Shown one piece after another: positions 26,043 through 34,719 of a stretch of DNA of 57,619 bases; the first letter of the stretch is position 1; the number at the start of each line of letters is the position of its first letter. The notes below the pieces were generated by a model. It worked only from the letters and a program-made list of their open reading frames with translations, searched no databases and was not told the origin of the DNA. The translations under genes were made by a program, and so were the position numbers. The DNA lies in assembly GCA_019745195.1 (NCBI GenBank), contig JAIETL010000029.1, positions 1 to 57,619 on the forward strand. The letters run 5' to 3'. The DNA is from Beijerinckiaceae bacterium. GTDB taxonomy: Bacteria; Pseudomonadota; Alphaproteobacteria; Rhizobiales; Beijerinckiaceae.

Positions 26043-26127
26043 CTGCGCTCCTGAATGGCTGCGATGATCCAGAAATCCTCCCTTCCCGAAAACCCCTAAA
26101 CTGTCTCAAGAGCGCTGACGGCGGACA

Positions 26128-26290
26128 AGACGTAAGCCCGCCACGAAAGTCGTCGTTTTCCAATGACCGTGGGGTAGTCCGGCGTGCAGGCGCTGGCCAC
26201 GCGGCGCCTGGCCGCGCAGCCTGCGCTGGGTGCTGGCGCCGGTTTCGTAAATGAAGATCAGCTTCGTCAGAGTCAGAATTCTCGGCAAAT
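26128..26290 (-). pseudogene. IS630-family transposase remnant, upstream part
   Basis: On the - strand the stretch reads KLIFIYETGAST, RLRGQAPRGQRLHAGLPHG and HWKTTTFVAGLRL. These match the core of IS630-family transposases ahead of the segment found at 24465-24617. The first catalytic aspartate of FIDET is replaced by tyrosine (GAC to TAC). The N-terminal third is absent. The following 26291-26412, up to the virD4 stop, holds no gene I can support. Confidence 0.82.
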
Positions 26291-26412
26291 TCGTCGGCAG
26301 CGATGACGCCTACGAAAAACTTCTTCCAGCGGAACTCTGTGACTGGCTGAAACACGAGCATGAGGGCGAGGATGGCGACCATCACAAAAAAATATTTAGA
26401 ATTTCACTGATT

Positions 26413-28578
26413 TTATTGAGTAAGAGAAGACGTATCGTCACCGAATTCGTACTGAATCTTGGTTAAAATAGCTTGCACCGAACGGAGTTTTTCATTGTTG
26501 CTTGAATAAGCAAATCCGGTCATCATCTCGCTAAACTCGCCATGCTGAATTTCCTCTGAAGCAGCCAATACATCGCGCAGGTTGCAAATCTCCTGTCTCA
26601 GCTTCGTGACTTCGTTGCCGAGCGTAAGTTTTTTTCGCGGTATTTCTCCATGTGTCGGAACAATAGCTGACTGCGTTGAGAGCGTATCAGGTGTCAGCAT
26701 AGGCTTCGAGCCAGTAATAAGCGAATGCAAGCTCGCAGAATGTAAATGAGAGGGCAAAGCTTCTCCCCCATTTTCCCGCGCGGGTCGTTCCTGCACATCA
26801 ACCTTGGACACAGCGCTTGCGACAGGACCGGATGCCGCGCTGGAAATGGTGCCGATTTCCCCGTCGCGCCAAGCTGGGAGGCTCGGCAACACCGGAGTTC
26901 CGCCCAAGCTCACCTTAAGAAGCCGCCGATAGGGTTGATCGCGATAGTGCCTGATCTTCGTGACCTCGAACGACCTTGAATTTTTGACCATCAGGATAGC
27001 GATCTGCGCCGACATCTCGCGCAACTCGACAGGTGAGCGAAGGGGCCGAGAGGTGTAATGCGGCGCCCAGGCGCGGGGAGCAAACAGCCCCTGCCCCGGC
27101 CGGGTCACCGGCGTCTTGTAGACCTGGGTGGTGTCACCGAGCATTTCCGAGACAAATTCCGACGTTTCGAGGTCGTTGATTTGGATGAACAGCTTGATCT
27201 GCGAGCCTGAGACCGTCGTGATGCGTGTGTTCTTGCCATAGAGTTCATCGAGCTGGGCGAGGTCCTGCAGGATCAGGCACATCCGGAATCCGTATCCGGC
27301 GCTGATCGTGATTTTTGAGATCAGCGCGTCCATGCGCCCGACGTGGTAAAATTCGTCGAGCATGAGCAGCACCTGATGCGGCTCGTCGCGGCCAGGCAAT
27401 CGCGCCATCAGCATGTCGTGGAGCTGCTGGAACAGGATACGGATCAGCGGCCGGAAGATCGCGAGTTCGGCGATGGTGCAGCCGATGAAGACCGTCATCG
27501 GCGTTCGGCGCAACTCGCGGATGTCGAAATCAGAGGTCTCTGTCGCCGCCGCGATCAGCCCGTTATTCCAGAGCGACATGGCCATGTTGAGATTGAACAC
27601 GGCCGAATTGCGAGTTTCGGGCTCGAGCGCGATGTACTGGTTGAAGCTGTCAGTGACCCAACTCGGCAGATGCGATTTTTCGGTCTCGACGATCGCGCGC
27701 AGGACGGAGGAGATGTCCTTGCCGGTGGTGGTCATGCGCGCGACCGAGCGCATGTGCTGCGCGTTTGCCGTGAGAGGTGAGCTGAGCACGTAGCCGATTA
27801 ACGCCGAGAGGAGGAGTCGGCCCGCGCCTGCCCAGGTGTCGTCGGCTTTTTCGGGCATGATGAAGGAGGCGACGACAAGGCAGTCGGTCGCCATCAACTC
27901 GTCGCGGCGGACAAAGTCGAGCGGGTTATAGCGATGGGTGTCGCGCGAGCCCGGCGAGAACATAAAAACCTTGTTGCCCATCCGTTCGCGATGGCCGGCG
28001 AGCGCCTCGAAATTCTCCCTCTTCGGATCGAAGAACACGGCCGAGCCCTTCCAGAGATAGCCGTTGGGCAGGACGAAGCCGGTGCCTTTGCCGGAGCGGG
28101 ACGGCCCGACGACGAGGATATGTGCCGGCTCGTCCGAACGGATCGTAACGCCGCCCATCGTGCCGAGGATGATGCCCTGCTTTCCTGTCAGGCCCTGTTT
28201 CGCCGCCTCGAGCAAGGTCCCGAAGCGGGCAGCACCGAACGGCATCTGGCGACGGTTGATGTGGCCAAACAGCCAGCCGCCGAGCCCGAGTGCGATAACG
28301 CCGGCCGCCGCGATCCCGGCGCGGATTAACGCCTCGACCTGCGTGGCAGGATGAGCCAAACGCGCCTCAAAATGGTTCCAGGCGATCAAGGAGAAGCCGG
28401 TCGAGCGATCGGCGTTCTGCACCCGAAACAGCGCCCAGCGATTGGCGCCCTCGCTTGGAAACCGAGATGGCGCCCAGCGCCAGGCGACGACGATCTCGTA
28501 GGCGAGGCTCCAGAGCAAGAAGAAGGCGAGGATCCCGAAGAGGGCAACGCCGGCCCTATAGAGATGGACGCGCAGCAA
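26413..28578 (-). CDS. virD4: VirD4/TraG type IV coupling protein
   Basis: The 721-residue ATPase has two N-terminal membrane helices, Walker A VVGPSRSGKG (about residues 155-164) and Walker B VLLMLDEFYHVG (about 400-411), with the usual FDPKRENFE and MVKNSRSF segments. VirD4 brings the DNA-protein substrate to the secretion channel. I chose the TTG at 28578 because GGGGAGG sits 5 bases upstream; the frame upstream of that runs through virB11 and has no family match. The last 100 or so residues are a more AT-rich, less conserved tail with a possible coiled coil (KLTLGNEVTKLRQEICNLRD). It ends next to the transposon scar, but its own stop is intact. Confidence 0.93.
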   Translation of the reverse strand: MLRVHLYRAGVALFGILAFFLLWSLAYEIVVAWRWAPSRFPSEGANRWALFRVQNADRSTGFSLIAWNHFEARLAHPATQVEALIRAGIAAAGVIALGLGGWLFGHINRRQMPFGAARFGTLLEAAKQGLTGKQGIILGTMGGVTIRSDEPAHILVVGPSRSGKGTGFVLPNGYLWKGSAVFFDPKRENFEALAGHRERMGNKVFMFSPGSRDTHRYNPLDFVRRDELMATDCLVVASFIMPEKADDTWAGAGRLLLSALIGYVLSSPLTANAQHMRSVARMTTTGKDISSVLRAIVETEKSHLPSWVTDSFNQYIALEPETRNSAVFNLNMAMSLWNNGLIAAATETSDFDIRELRRTPMTVFIGCTIAELAIFRPLIRILFQQLHDMLMARLPGRDEPHQVLLMLDEFYHVGRMDALISKITISAGYGFRMCLILQDLAQLDELYGKNTRITTVSGSQIKLFIQINDLETSEFVSEMLGDTTQVYKTPVTRPGQGLFAPRAWAPHYTSRPLRSPVELREMSAQIAILMVKNSRSFEVTKIRHYRDQPYRRLLKVSLGGTPVLPSLPAWRDGEIGTISSAASGPVASAVSKVDVQERPARENGGEALPSHLHSASLHSLITGSKPMLTPDTLSTQSAIVPTHGEIPRKKLTLGNEVTKLRQEICNLRDVLAASEEIQHGEFSEMMTGFAYSSNNEKLRSVQAILTKIQYEFGDDTSSLTQ

Positions 28579-29614
28579 GGCCGCCTCCCCGCCGCTTGCG
28601 GCTGGCCTGCCATTCCGCCATCCGCGAAAAATAGATCGACGACGTGCCGCGCCAGCCGCCGATCTTGGTCTGCTGAATGACGATCGGCAGGACGGACTGG
28701 ATATAGGCAACGATTTCGTCCCGCCTCAAACCCAGCCCTGCCTGCATCACCATCAGCGCGAGTTGCTCGAAGGCGCCCTGCGGGCTGTCGGCATGGACGG
28801 TGGTGATCGAACCGGGATGGCCGGTATTGATGGCGCGCAGGAAGGAATAGGCTTCCGGCCCGCGGATCTCGCCGAGGAAGATACGATCGGGGCGCAGCCG
28901 CATCGAGGCCTGCAGCAAGGTCTCGACCGTGACGCGGGCCTCGCCCTGATCACCCTTGGAGGCGACGAGCGCGAGATGGTTGGCCTGAATGGGGCGGACC
29001 TCGCGCGTGTCCTCGATCGTGATTATGCGCTCGTCGGCCGGCACCTCTTTCAGGATCGCGTTCAGGAAGGTCGTTTTGCCAGAGGAGGTGCCGCCGGCGA
29101 GCAGGATCGAATAGCGATTGACGACCGCCAGCCGAATGAAGTCCTCGATCCTGCCGCCGTGCAGCAGCGCACAGAGCTTCTGGTCGACGTCGGAGAATGC
29201 GCCAGCGGTTGCGACCTTGACCTGATCGAAGGAGCCGAGCTTGCGATAATCGCCAAGCCCCATTTCCTTGATCACCTGCTTGCGGATGGCGAAAGCGCCG
29301 CCGCCTGTCGTCGCCGGCGGAAGCACACCCTGAAACCGTTCGCCGGTCGCCAGCGCGGCTGAGAGCAGCGGATGCTCTTCATTGACGCTCTGGCCGGAAT
29401 GGCCGGCGACTCGCTCATTGAGATGGCGGATCGCAGCGACCGTCAGTTCGGGCAGATCGTGGCGCTCCATCGCGGCTTGCCCGAAGCGCTCGACGAAAAT
29501 TTCGCCGGGACCATTGGCGCAGATCTCGACGACCTGGTCGTCATCGAGCCAGGGCCTTAAAGGTCCGAGCGCCCTATCGAGGAAGACGGGGCGATGCAGG
29601 CTGATTGCGTTCAC
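28556..29614 (-). CDS. virB11: VirB11 secretion ATPase
   Basis: The 352-residue hexameric ATPase shows Walker A LLAGGTSSGKTT (about residues 166-177), an Asp box IITIEDTREVRP, Walker B-region RPDRIFLGEIRG, and a His box GHPGSITTVHADS. These are all hallmarks of the VirB11/PilT secretion ATPase family. It powers pilus assembly and DNA transfer with VirB4 and VirD4. The start overlaps virB10 by 41 bases and the end overlaps virD4 by 23 bases. Confidence 0.95.
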   Translation of the reverse strand: MNAISLHRPVFLDRALGPLRPWLDDDQVVEICANGPGEIFVERFGQAAMERHDLPELTVAAIRHLNERVAGHSGQSVNEEHPLLSAALATGERFQGVLPPATTGGGAFAIRKQVIKEMGLGDYRKLGSFDQVKVATAGAFSDVDQKLCALLHGGRIEDFIRLAVVNRYSILLAGGTSSGKTTFLNAILKEVPADERIITIEDTREVRPIQANHLALVASKGDQGEARVTVETLLQASMRLRPDRIFLGEIRGPEAYSFLRAINTGHPGSITTVHADSPQGAFEQLALMVMQAGLGLRRDEIVAYIQSVLPIVIQQTKIGGWRGTSSIYFSRMAEWQASRKRRGGGLAARPSL

Positions 29615-30932
29615 GCCTTAGTTCCCTCAGTGCTTCCTTGACCGGGTCGGGATAGAGCGCGGCAAAATCGAGATCGCGCCGCACGAACACGGTGATGCGC
29701 GTGCCCTGGTCGAGATGGATCGTGGGCGGAATGTTGATCGAATTCTTCAGTGCTTCCTGGGCGATGTTGGTCAGCGTCTGCGAGACGTTCTGGGCGGCGA
29801 TCTGACGCGCCTGCAGCACCTGATTGGCGCCGTTCGCTCCAATCTGGGTGGTCGTAGTGACGCCAGTGACCGGATCGGTCGTCGTGATCGTCGAGCCGTT
29901 GCCATTGGTGTCGGACTGACCGTAGCCGCTGAGGAACTGCGAGACACCGCCGACTAGACTCAACACCACGGCTGCGCCGAAGCGTTCGAGATAGTGGTTG
30001 TCGACGAAGCCGGTGTTGCCGGCACGGCCGAGCTCGTCGGCGCCGTTCGAACCGAGCTGAACCGAGACGCCGTCGGAGCGCAAAAGCCGCGTCCAGACGA
30101 TGAAGACGCGGGTCTGGCCCTGCGCCAAGCCGGATTTGTATTCACCAACGAGGCGACTGCCGGCCGGAATGAGGATGCGGCGGCCATCGAAGGACCAGAC
30201 ATTCTCGGCAGTGACGGCGCGCACCATGCCGGGCAGATCGCTCTGCACGGCGGTCTCCAGCACGCCGCGAATGGTCGTCCCCTGCGCGATCAGCGCATCG
30301 ATCCGATCGTTCTTCGTCGCCTTCGCGGTTTCGACGCCGGCGCTAGCGACTGACGCGAGAAAGCGCCGGTTGGGGTCGGTCTCCTGATCGGCGCCCGCGC
30401 GCGCAGCGTTGCCGTCTGGGGCTGGACCGGCGGCGGCATTGGCGCTCGCGTCGGTGATGACTTGGGGCGCGCGCAGGCGCTCCCACTTTCGGCGTTCCTC
30501 CTCCAGGCGCTGGCGCTCGAGCTCCGCGAGCCGCCGAGCCTCGTCATCATTGGCGATGGTGGGCGGGGGAAGGAACTCCGGTATCGGTGGCGCCGGCAGC
30601 GCCTGTGGCGGAGCGACCGGCGGCAGTGGGATCGACGGCTCCGGCGTCACTGGCGCGGGCGGGATCACGATCGTGCCCTGGTCCGTCCGAGGGCGGGGCG
30701 TATCGAGGGAGGGTGCCGGGAACTGCGTCGTCCTGAACTCTTCGGTATCCGGCGCGGTCATGTTCCTGGGGCCCTGCCGGAAAGAGGATGAGATCATCCA
30801 GGCGGCCACTAGGAGTGCCCCGACCGGAACCCCGATCTTGAGGAGATTGCCGAGCGCGGTCGGCGACCGCGCCACGGCGGTGGCGGCCGCGGCCTCCAGT
30901 TCGATCGAGCGATACTCATCGGGTCTCGGCAT
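29574..30932 (-). CDS. virB10: VirB10/TrbI core-complex protein
   Basis: The 452-residue protein has a cytoplasmic N-terminus, one membrane helix (KIGVPVGALLVAAWMISS, about residues 32-49), a long proline-rich periplasmic linker (about 75-150) and the conserved C-terminal barrel domain. Typical segments are LIAQGTTIRGVLETAVQSDLPG, RRILIPAGSRLVGEY, and GQTRVFIVWTRLLRSDG. VirB10 spans the envelope and senses ATP use by the inner ATPases. It follows virB9 with an 11-base gap. Confidence 0.95.
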   Translation of the reverse strand: MPRPDEYRSIELEAAAATAVARSPTALGNLLKIGVPVGALLVAAWMISSSFRQGPRNMTAPDTEEFRTTQFPAPSLDTPRPRTDQGTIVIPPAPVTPEPSIPLPPVAPPQALPAPPIPEFLPPPTIANDDEARRLAELERQRLEEERRKWERLRAPQVITDASANAAAGPAPDGNAARAGADQETDPNRRFLASVASAGVETAKATKNDRIDALIAQGTTIRGVLETAVQSDLPGMVRAVTAENVWSFDGRRILIPAGSRLVGEYKSGLAQGQTRVFIVWTRLLRSDGVSVQLGSNGADELGRAGNTGFVDNHYLERFGAAVVLSLVGGVSQFLSGYGQSDTNGNGSTITTTDPVTGVTTTTQIGANGANQVLQARQIAAQNVSQTLTNIAQEALKNSINIPPTIHLDQGTRITVFVRRDLDFAALYPDPVKEALRELRRERNQPASPRLPR

Positions 30933-30943
30933 GTCCCCTCCCC

Positions 30944-31753
30944 TCAGCGCCTGGCCTGGCCGACGCGCTGCGGCGAATAGGGTTCGAGGCCCGTCGGCTC
31001 ACGGACATTGCTGGTGCGCCGGTTGAACAGGCAGGTCGATTCCTGGCCATTGCGCAGCGTCCATTGCGCGGCGACCTTGTCAACGACGATGAAGGGTCCC
31101 TCGGTGCGATGATTGACCAGCGCCTCGTTGCGCTCGCCATCGACGCTGTAAATCGCCGGCGTCTCACCCTCGAACCGGAACCAGGTTTTTATGCCATCGT
31201 CGAAGACAGCCAGCGGCTTGTTCACCGACGAGCCCTTATAGGCATAGTCGCTGTTGGCATTGGCGATGTTCAGATCCTTGAGATTGGGATTGGCGGCGCG
31301 CTCTTTTGCGACTGCGAGCAGGCGCGCATCGGCTTCGTCATCGGGAAAGCGGAACCGCACGGTGTAGAGCTGACCTTTCGGCGGGCGTTCGTTGGAGCGC
31401 AGGACGAAGGAATAGACCCGCTTGTCGGTGACGATATTGAGGTTCGAACTCGCGTTCTTCTCAACCGGTTTCAGGAAGATGATGTTGCCCTTGCGATTGG
31501 GCTCGACCTTCCAGGCAATCGAGTCGCCGATCGCCAGCGTCTCGATCTTCTCGCTGTCCTGGAAGACGATCATCGTCGAGGTGCCATAGGTCGCATCAAT
31601 CGCGGTGACGTTGTCGCGGTTGTAGACGATGTCGCGAATGCGCGGATCGGTCCGGCCGGGCGCAGGCACGGCCTCGGACCAGGCCGTAGCGAATGATGCC
31701 GACAGCAGTACCGCGGCCAGGACGCCGCGTGAGATCAACTGACGCCCTCTCAT
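30944..31753 (-). CDS. virB9: VirB9 core-complex protein
   Basis: The 269-residue protein starts with a signal peptide (ISRGVLAAVLLSASFATAWSEA) and has the two VirB9 domains: DPRIRDIVYNRDNVTAI with FLKPVEKNASSNLNIVTD at the N-terminus, and NKPLAVFDDGIKTWFRF with NHRTEGPFIVVD at the C-terminus. It forms the outer ring of the channel with VirB7 and VirB10. The ATG at 31753 overlaps the virB8 stop (ATGA); a longer frame upstream would lie inside virB8. Confidence 0.94.
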   Translation of the reverse strand: MRGRQLISRGVLAAVLLSASFATAWSEAVPAPGRTDPRIRDIVYNRDNVTAIDATYGTSTMIVFQDSEKIETLAIGDSIAWKVEPNRKGNIIFLKPVEKNASSNLNIVTDKRVYSFVLRSNERPPKGQLYTVRFRFPDDEADARLLAVAKERAANPNLKDLNIANANSDYAYKGSSVNKPLAVFDDGIKTWFRFEGETPAIYSVDGERNEALVNHRTEGPFIVVDKVAAQWTLRNGQESTCLFNRRTSNVREPTGLEPYSPQRVGQARR

Positions 31754-32472
31754 GATCGCGGCGATCCGACCGTTCCAGGCGACGGCGCGGTTTCCTGATC
31801 GCGACGGTATTCGAGAGTCTGGAATCCGAGGGGATTGTCGAAGCGATACTCGTTGCGCATCGGCGACGCGGTGTAGCGGAAGCGCAGCAGCGAAACCCAA
31901 TTGCGTGTGGTGATCGAGGTCGCCGCCTTTTCCTCGGTTGAAAAGCGCACCAGAGCCGTCCGGTTGTTGGGAAACGTCACCGACTTGATCGCGACCGAGA
32001 TGACTGTGTTGGCGCCGAGCAGCCTGACCGGGTTTTGCGGATTGGCCGGGGAATAGATCTCGGTGAGTTCGCGAGCGGCGTCGCCGGTCGCCAGCAACTG
32101 AGCCAGATCGAAATTGTCTTTCAGCGCCTTGGGATCATACGTCTCGCGCGCCTTGACGTAGCGCACGACGTTGAAGGTCGTGACCGCCTCGTCCTGGTTC
32201 AACGGCCCCTCGGCCATCGGCCGCTTGACCTCGACGAAGCCGGTCGTCTTGTCGACGACGACCATATAGGGCTCGTAGGTCTTCAGCGGCACGAGCAACG
32301 CCAGCGTGCCGAGCGAGGCCAGCGCGACGACCGTCATAATCGTCGCGATGATCCAGGCAATCGCGCGCGAATTGCGGTTACGGCGCGCGAGATCGTGCTC
32401 CCAGGTGATGCCATCGGCAAAATAGCGAGGGTCGAGCTTAGGCGCGGATTCGGTGGAGGTCGCGTCGCTCAT
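31750..32472 (-). CDS. virB8: VirB8 inner-membrane scaffold protein
   Basis: The 240-residue protein has a short cytoplasmic head, one membrane helix (AWIIATIMTVVALASLGTLALL, about residues 39-60) and a periplasmic NTF2-like domain with LKTYEPYMVVVDKTTGFVEV, AVTTFNVVRYVKARETYD and NWVSLLRFRYT. VirB8 nucleates assembly of the inner complex. It is coupled to virB6 and virB9 by ATGA overlaps. Confidence 0.94.
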   Translation of the reverse strand: MSDATSTESAPKLDPRYFADGITWEHDLARRNRNSRAIAWIIATIMTVVALASLGTLALLVPLKTYEPYMVVVDKTTGFVEVKRPMAEGPLNQDEAVTTFNVVRYVKARETYDPKALKDNFDLAQLLATGDAARELTEIYSPANPQNPVRLLGANTVISVAIKSVTFPNNRTALVRFSTEEKAATSITTRNWVSLLRFRYTASPMRNEYRFDNPLGFQTLEYRRDQETAPSPGTVGSPRS

Positions 32473-33596
32473 GAGTTTACTCTCGTGCTCGGCCGAGCGC
32501 CGGTTTCAGGGTTGCTGATCTGCGCGGCCAGGCGCTGGAATTCTGGCGACTGCGCCCATTGATTCGAGCGCAAGCCGACGCGGGCGCGCTGACGGGCGGA
32601 GAGTTCATCGCGCCGCGAGAGCGAGGCGGGATTGAAAGGATTGCGAGCGTCGGCCCCTCGGTCGTAGGACGCGCGGACGGCGCGATAGCCGGTGGCGTTG
32701 GCGTAGAAGGCGCCGATGCGCGGGGCGCCGATCGGAAAGCCGCCGGCGATCGCGGCCGCGACATTGTTGATCTGGGCGAGCAGCAGGATGCCGATGATGG
32801 CGAGCAAGACGACGGGCCCGATCGTTGCCCACGTCGCATTCCGCGACGCCGCGACGCCGTTCAGCGCGTCGACCGATTGCTGGATCAACGAGACGTAGAA
32901 GGCGAGAAACGCATAGACCAGTACCTGCACCACAAAATACTGCACGAGCGCGCTCATCCAGCCGCTGAAGAAGCGGCTCGTTACACCGAACAGCAGGAGC
33001 AGGATGAAGATCGGCGCCAGCGCGAGCAGCAGCCACATGAAGAGCTTCGAGAGCACGATCAGGAAGAGCGCGAAGCCGATCAGGATCGCCATCACCACAT
33101 AGAAGACGGCCGCGAAAATATAGGGCCCCCAATTGGTGATGCCGGCATTCTGGAGGAACGCTTCGGTCGCATTGTTCGTCGTGTTCCACATGTTCTGCAG
33201 CGCGTTCTGGACGCCGTTGACGGAAGTCAGATTGGCGGAGAGGCCCGTGCTGTTGGCCGAGGTTACGGCACTGAGCAGGGCGTTGCCGATCGAGGACGGA
33301 CCGTCATTCATCAGCCGATAGGCCAGGGTCTGGAAGTCGCTCCAGCTCGTCGCCATGGCGTAGATCAGGAAGGCGCGGAACAGCCGGAAGGCATGATCGG
33401 CCGGCCCACCCGTCGCCGTGCCCTGCCAGATGCCGACGCCCCACAGGATGACGTAGAGCGTCAGCAGAAGGCCTGCCACGCTGGTCGCTCCGCCTTGCGT
33501 CGCCGCGTTCGAAAGCGCCTGATAAGCGGTCGAGACGTAGTTTTGACCGATCTGATCGACTTGGCGTAGCAGCGTGGTGATGGAGAAGTTGTTCAT
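32469..33596 (-). CDS. virB6: VirB6/TrbL polytopic membrane protein
   Basis: The 375-residue protein has about six to seven hydrophobic helices (GLLLTLYVILWGVGIWQG, YIFAAVFYVVMAILIGFALFLIVL, LFMWLLLALAPIFILLLLFG and FVVQVLVYAFLAFYV are clear). A periplasmic loop follows the first helices and a hydrophilic C-terminal tail closes it. This is the normal build of VirB6, the inner-membrane channel component. The start at 33596 is 9 bases after the lipoprotein stop, and the stop overlaps virB8. Confidence 0.92.
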   Translation of the reverse strand: MNNFSITTLLRQVDQIGQNYVSTAYQALSNAATQGGATSVAGLLLTLYVILWGVGIWQGTATGGPADHAFRLFRAFLIYAMATSWSDFQTLAYRLMNDGPSSIGNALLSAVTSANSTGLSANLTSVNGVQNALQNMWNTTNNATEAFLQNAGITNWGPYIFAAVFYVVMAILIGFALFLIVLSKLFMWLLLALAPIFILLLLFGVTSRFFSGWMSALVQYFVVQVLVYAFLAFYVSLIQQSVDALNGVAASRNATWATIGPVVLLAIIGILLLAQINNVAAAIAGGFPIGAPRIGAFYANATGYRAVRASYDRGADARNPFNPASLSRRDELSARQRARVGLRSNQWAQSPEFQRLAAQISNPETGARPSTRVNS

Positions 33597-33605
33597 GCCA
33601 GTCGC

Positions 33606-33797
33606 TCAGATCGGCTGCATCGGACCGCAGGGGTCGAGCGATGCGAAGGGCTCCGGCACCGGAACGGTGGCGGCATAAGCCAGCGGCTGACCGCCCTCGT
33701 CGGGACCGCATGGCGCCTTCAGCGGCTTGTAGGCACAGGCCGAGAGAACAAGCCCAAGCGTGATCGCGCCCAGGATGATGGCAAGACGCCGCTTCAT
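33606..33797 (-). CDS. 63-residue VirB7-like lipoprotein
   Basis: This small protein has a signal peptide with a textbook lipobox, LVLSAC (Cys at residue 21), and a short Pro- and Cys-containing mature part (KAPCGPDEGG, LDPCGPMQPI). Small lipoproteins at this place in virB operons are VirB7, which anchors VirB9, or entry-exclusion lipoproteins (EexN/TrbK). The length fits VirB7 and position before virB6 fits either. Its start overlaps the preceding stop by ATGA. Confidence 0.7.
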   Translation of the reverse strand: MKRRLAIILGAITLGLVLSACAYKPLKAPCGPDEGGQPLAYAATVPVPEPFASLDPCGPMQPI

Positions 33798-34003
33798 TGC
33801 GAGCCATCCTTCGGAGCCGAGAACCTCATTGCACGGGACACAGCCTCGGCATCGGCCTGCGGCACGATCTGCGCGACAGGCACCGGCGGCATGACCAGCC
33901 GGCCGATGGTGACAAGGCAGGTCAGCACGGCAACCGCCAGGCTCAAGGCCACAACGAAATAGAAGGCGGGTCCGCGACCGGACATGATACGTCGCCAGGT
34001 CAT
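33794..34003 (-). CDS. 69-residue single-pass membrane protein of the virB operon
   Basis: The protein has one N-terminal membrane helix (AFYFVVALSLAVAVLTCLVTIG, residues 13-34) and a short soluble tail. It is linked by four-base ATGA overlaps to virB5 before it and the lipoprotein gene after it, so it is certainly part of the operon. I recognise no family. A small envelope partner or an immunity/exclusion protein is conceivable, but not supported by a motif. Confidence 0.75.
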   Translation of the reverse strand: MTWRRIMSGRGPAFYFVVALSLAVAVLTCLVTIGRLVMPPVPVAQIVPQADAEAVSRAMRFSAPKDGSQ

Positions 34004-34710
34004 CGCTGCGAAAAGACCATGGCGCGGGCCGCAGCCGATTCCGACGCAATCCGATCGAGATTTTGCTGGTTGGCGGCTGCGGCGGCGTTGTTCACGACGC
34101 CGGTGAGTTCATTGATGGTTTGCCCGGTCTGGACCTGAATCTGCGTGTTCTGATCGACGCTGCCCTTCAGATCCTTGGCCTGGCCGATCTGCTGTCCGCC
34201 CTGGACGAAGGCGTTCGAGCGCGTCTGGATAGCGCCTTGTGTCGAGTCGATCAAGCCGGACAGCGTAGCTGCCACGTTCACCGCGTTTGAGTAGGCCTTG
34301 TCCGATGGATGCGACTGGCCACCAGTCATGCCGGTGATCGTCTTGACCAATTGCAGCCCGTTGATCAGGCCAGACACGATATTCTGCGAGGTCGAGCCCA
34401 TTCCGGTGAAGGAGAGCGCCCCGCCTGAGATGACGGAACCAAGCGAAGGCGCTTTCGCCATCGAGAAGCCGCCGCCGAGCGCCATCTTCGCGAGACTGCC
34501 CTGGGCGTCCGAGTTGCGGTCGCCGGTGACGGCCTCCAGGGTCTTCTTGGTGTGCTGAAGAATATCGCGATCGGCTTGCAAAATCTGCTGGGTGTTGGTC
34601 GCGATCTCCTGCGCTTTGGCGAGGTTCGCATTATCGATGACCGGCACCCCCTGGGCATGGCTCAGGCTCGCGCTGAAGGTGACGATGCTAGCAAGAACTG
34701 CGATCCGCAT
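34000..34710 (-). CDS. virB5: VirB5-like minor pilin component
   Basis: The 236-residue protein has a signal peptide (cleavage near SHAQGVP) and a long helical mature part beginning VIDNANLAKAQEIATNTQQILQ, typical of VirB5. Gly/Ser-rich central loops and a C-terminal helical segment (IQVQTGQTINELTGVVNNAAAAANQQNLDR) follow; only the ends are needed to see the pattern. VirB5 sits at the pilus tip and helps attach to recipient cells. Confidence 0.82.
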   Translation of the reverse strand: MRIAVLASIVTFSASLSHAQGVPVIDNANLAKAQEIATNTQQILQADRDILQHTKKTLEAVTGDRNSDAQGSLAKMALGGGFSMAKAPSLGSVISGGALSFTGMGSTSQNIVSGLINGLQLVKTITGMTGGQSHPSDKAYSNAVNVAATLSGLIDSTQGAIQTRSNAFVQGGQQIGQAKDLKGSVDQNTQIQVQTGQTINELTGVVNNAAAAANQQNLDRIASESAAARAMVFSQR

Positions 34711-34719
34711 GGCAAGCTC

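Larger units (their letters stand above)
24618..26127 (-). mobile_element. IS3-family insertion sequence, 1510 bp, apparently complete
   Basis: The element is bounded by imperfect inverted repeats of about 28 bp. The left end begins TGTCCGTCGTCAG and the right end, read inward, begins TGTCCGCCGTCAG; both then share TTGAGAC and GTTT. It carries orfA and orfB on the - strand, overlapping by four bases. It inserted into an older IS630-family transposase gene and is flanked by a 9-bp direct repeat. Both reading frames and the catalytic residues are intact, so the element could still be active. Confidence 0.9.

Noticed and set aside
26251..26466. 71-codon + strand frame beyond virD4
   Set aside because: It overlaps the IS630 remnant and the virD4 end in antisense, without start signal or family match.
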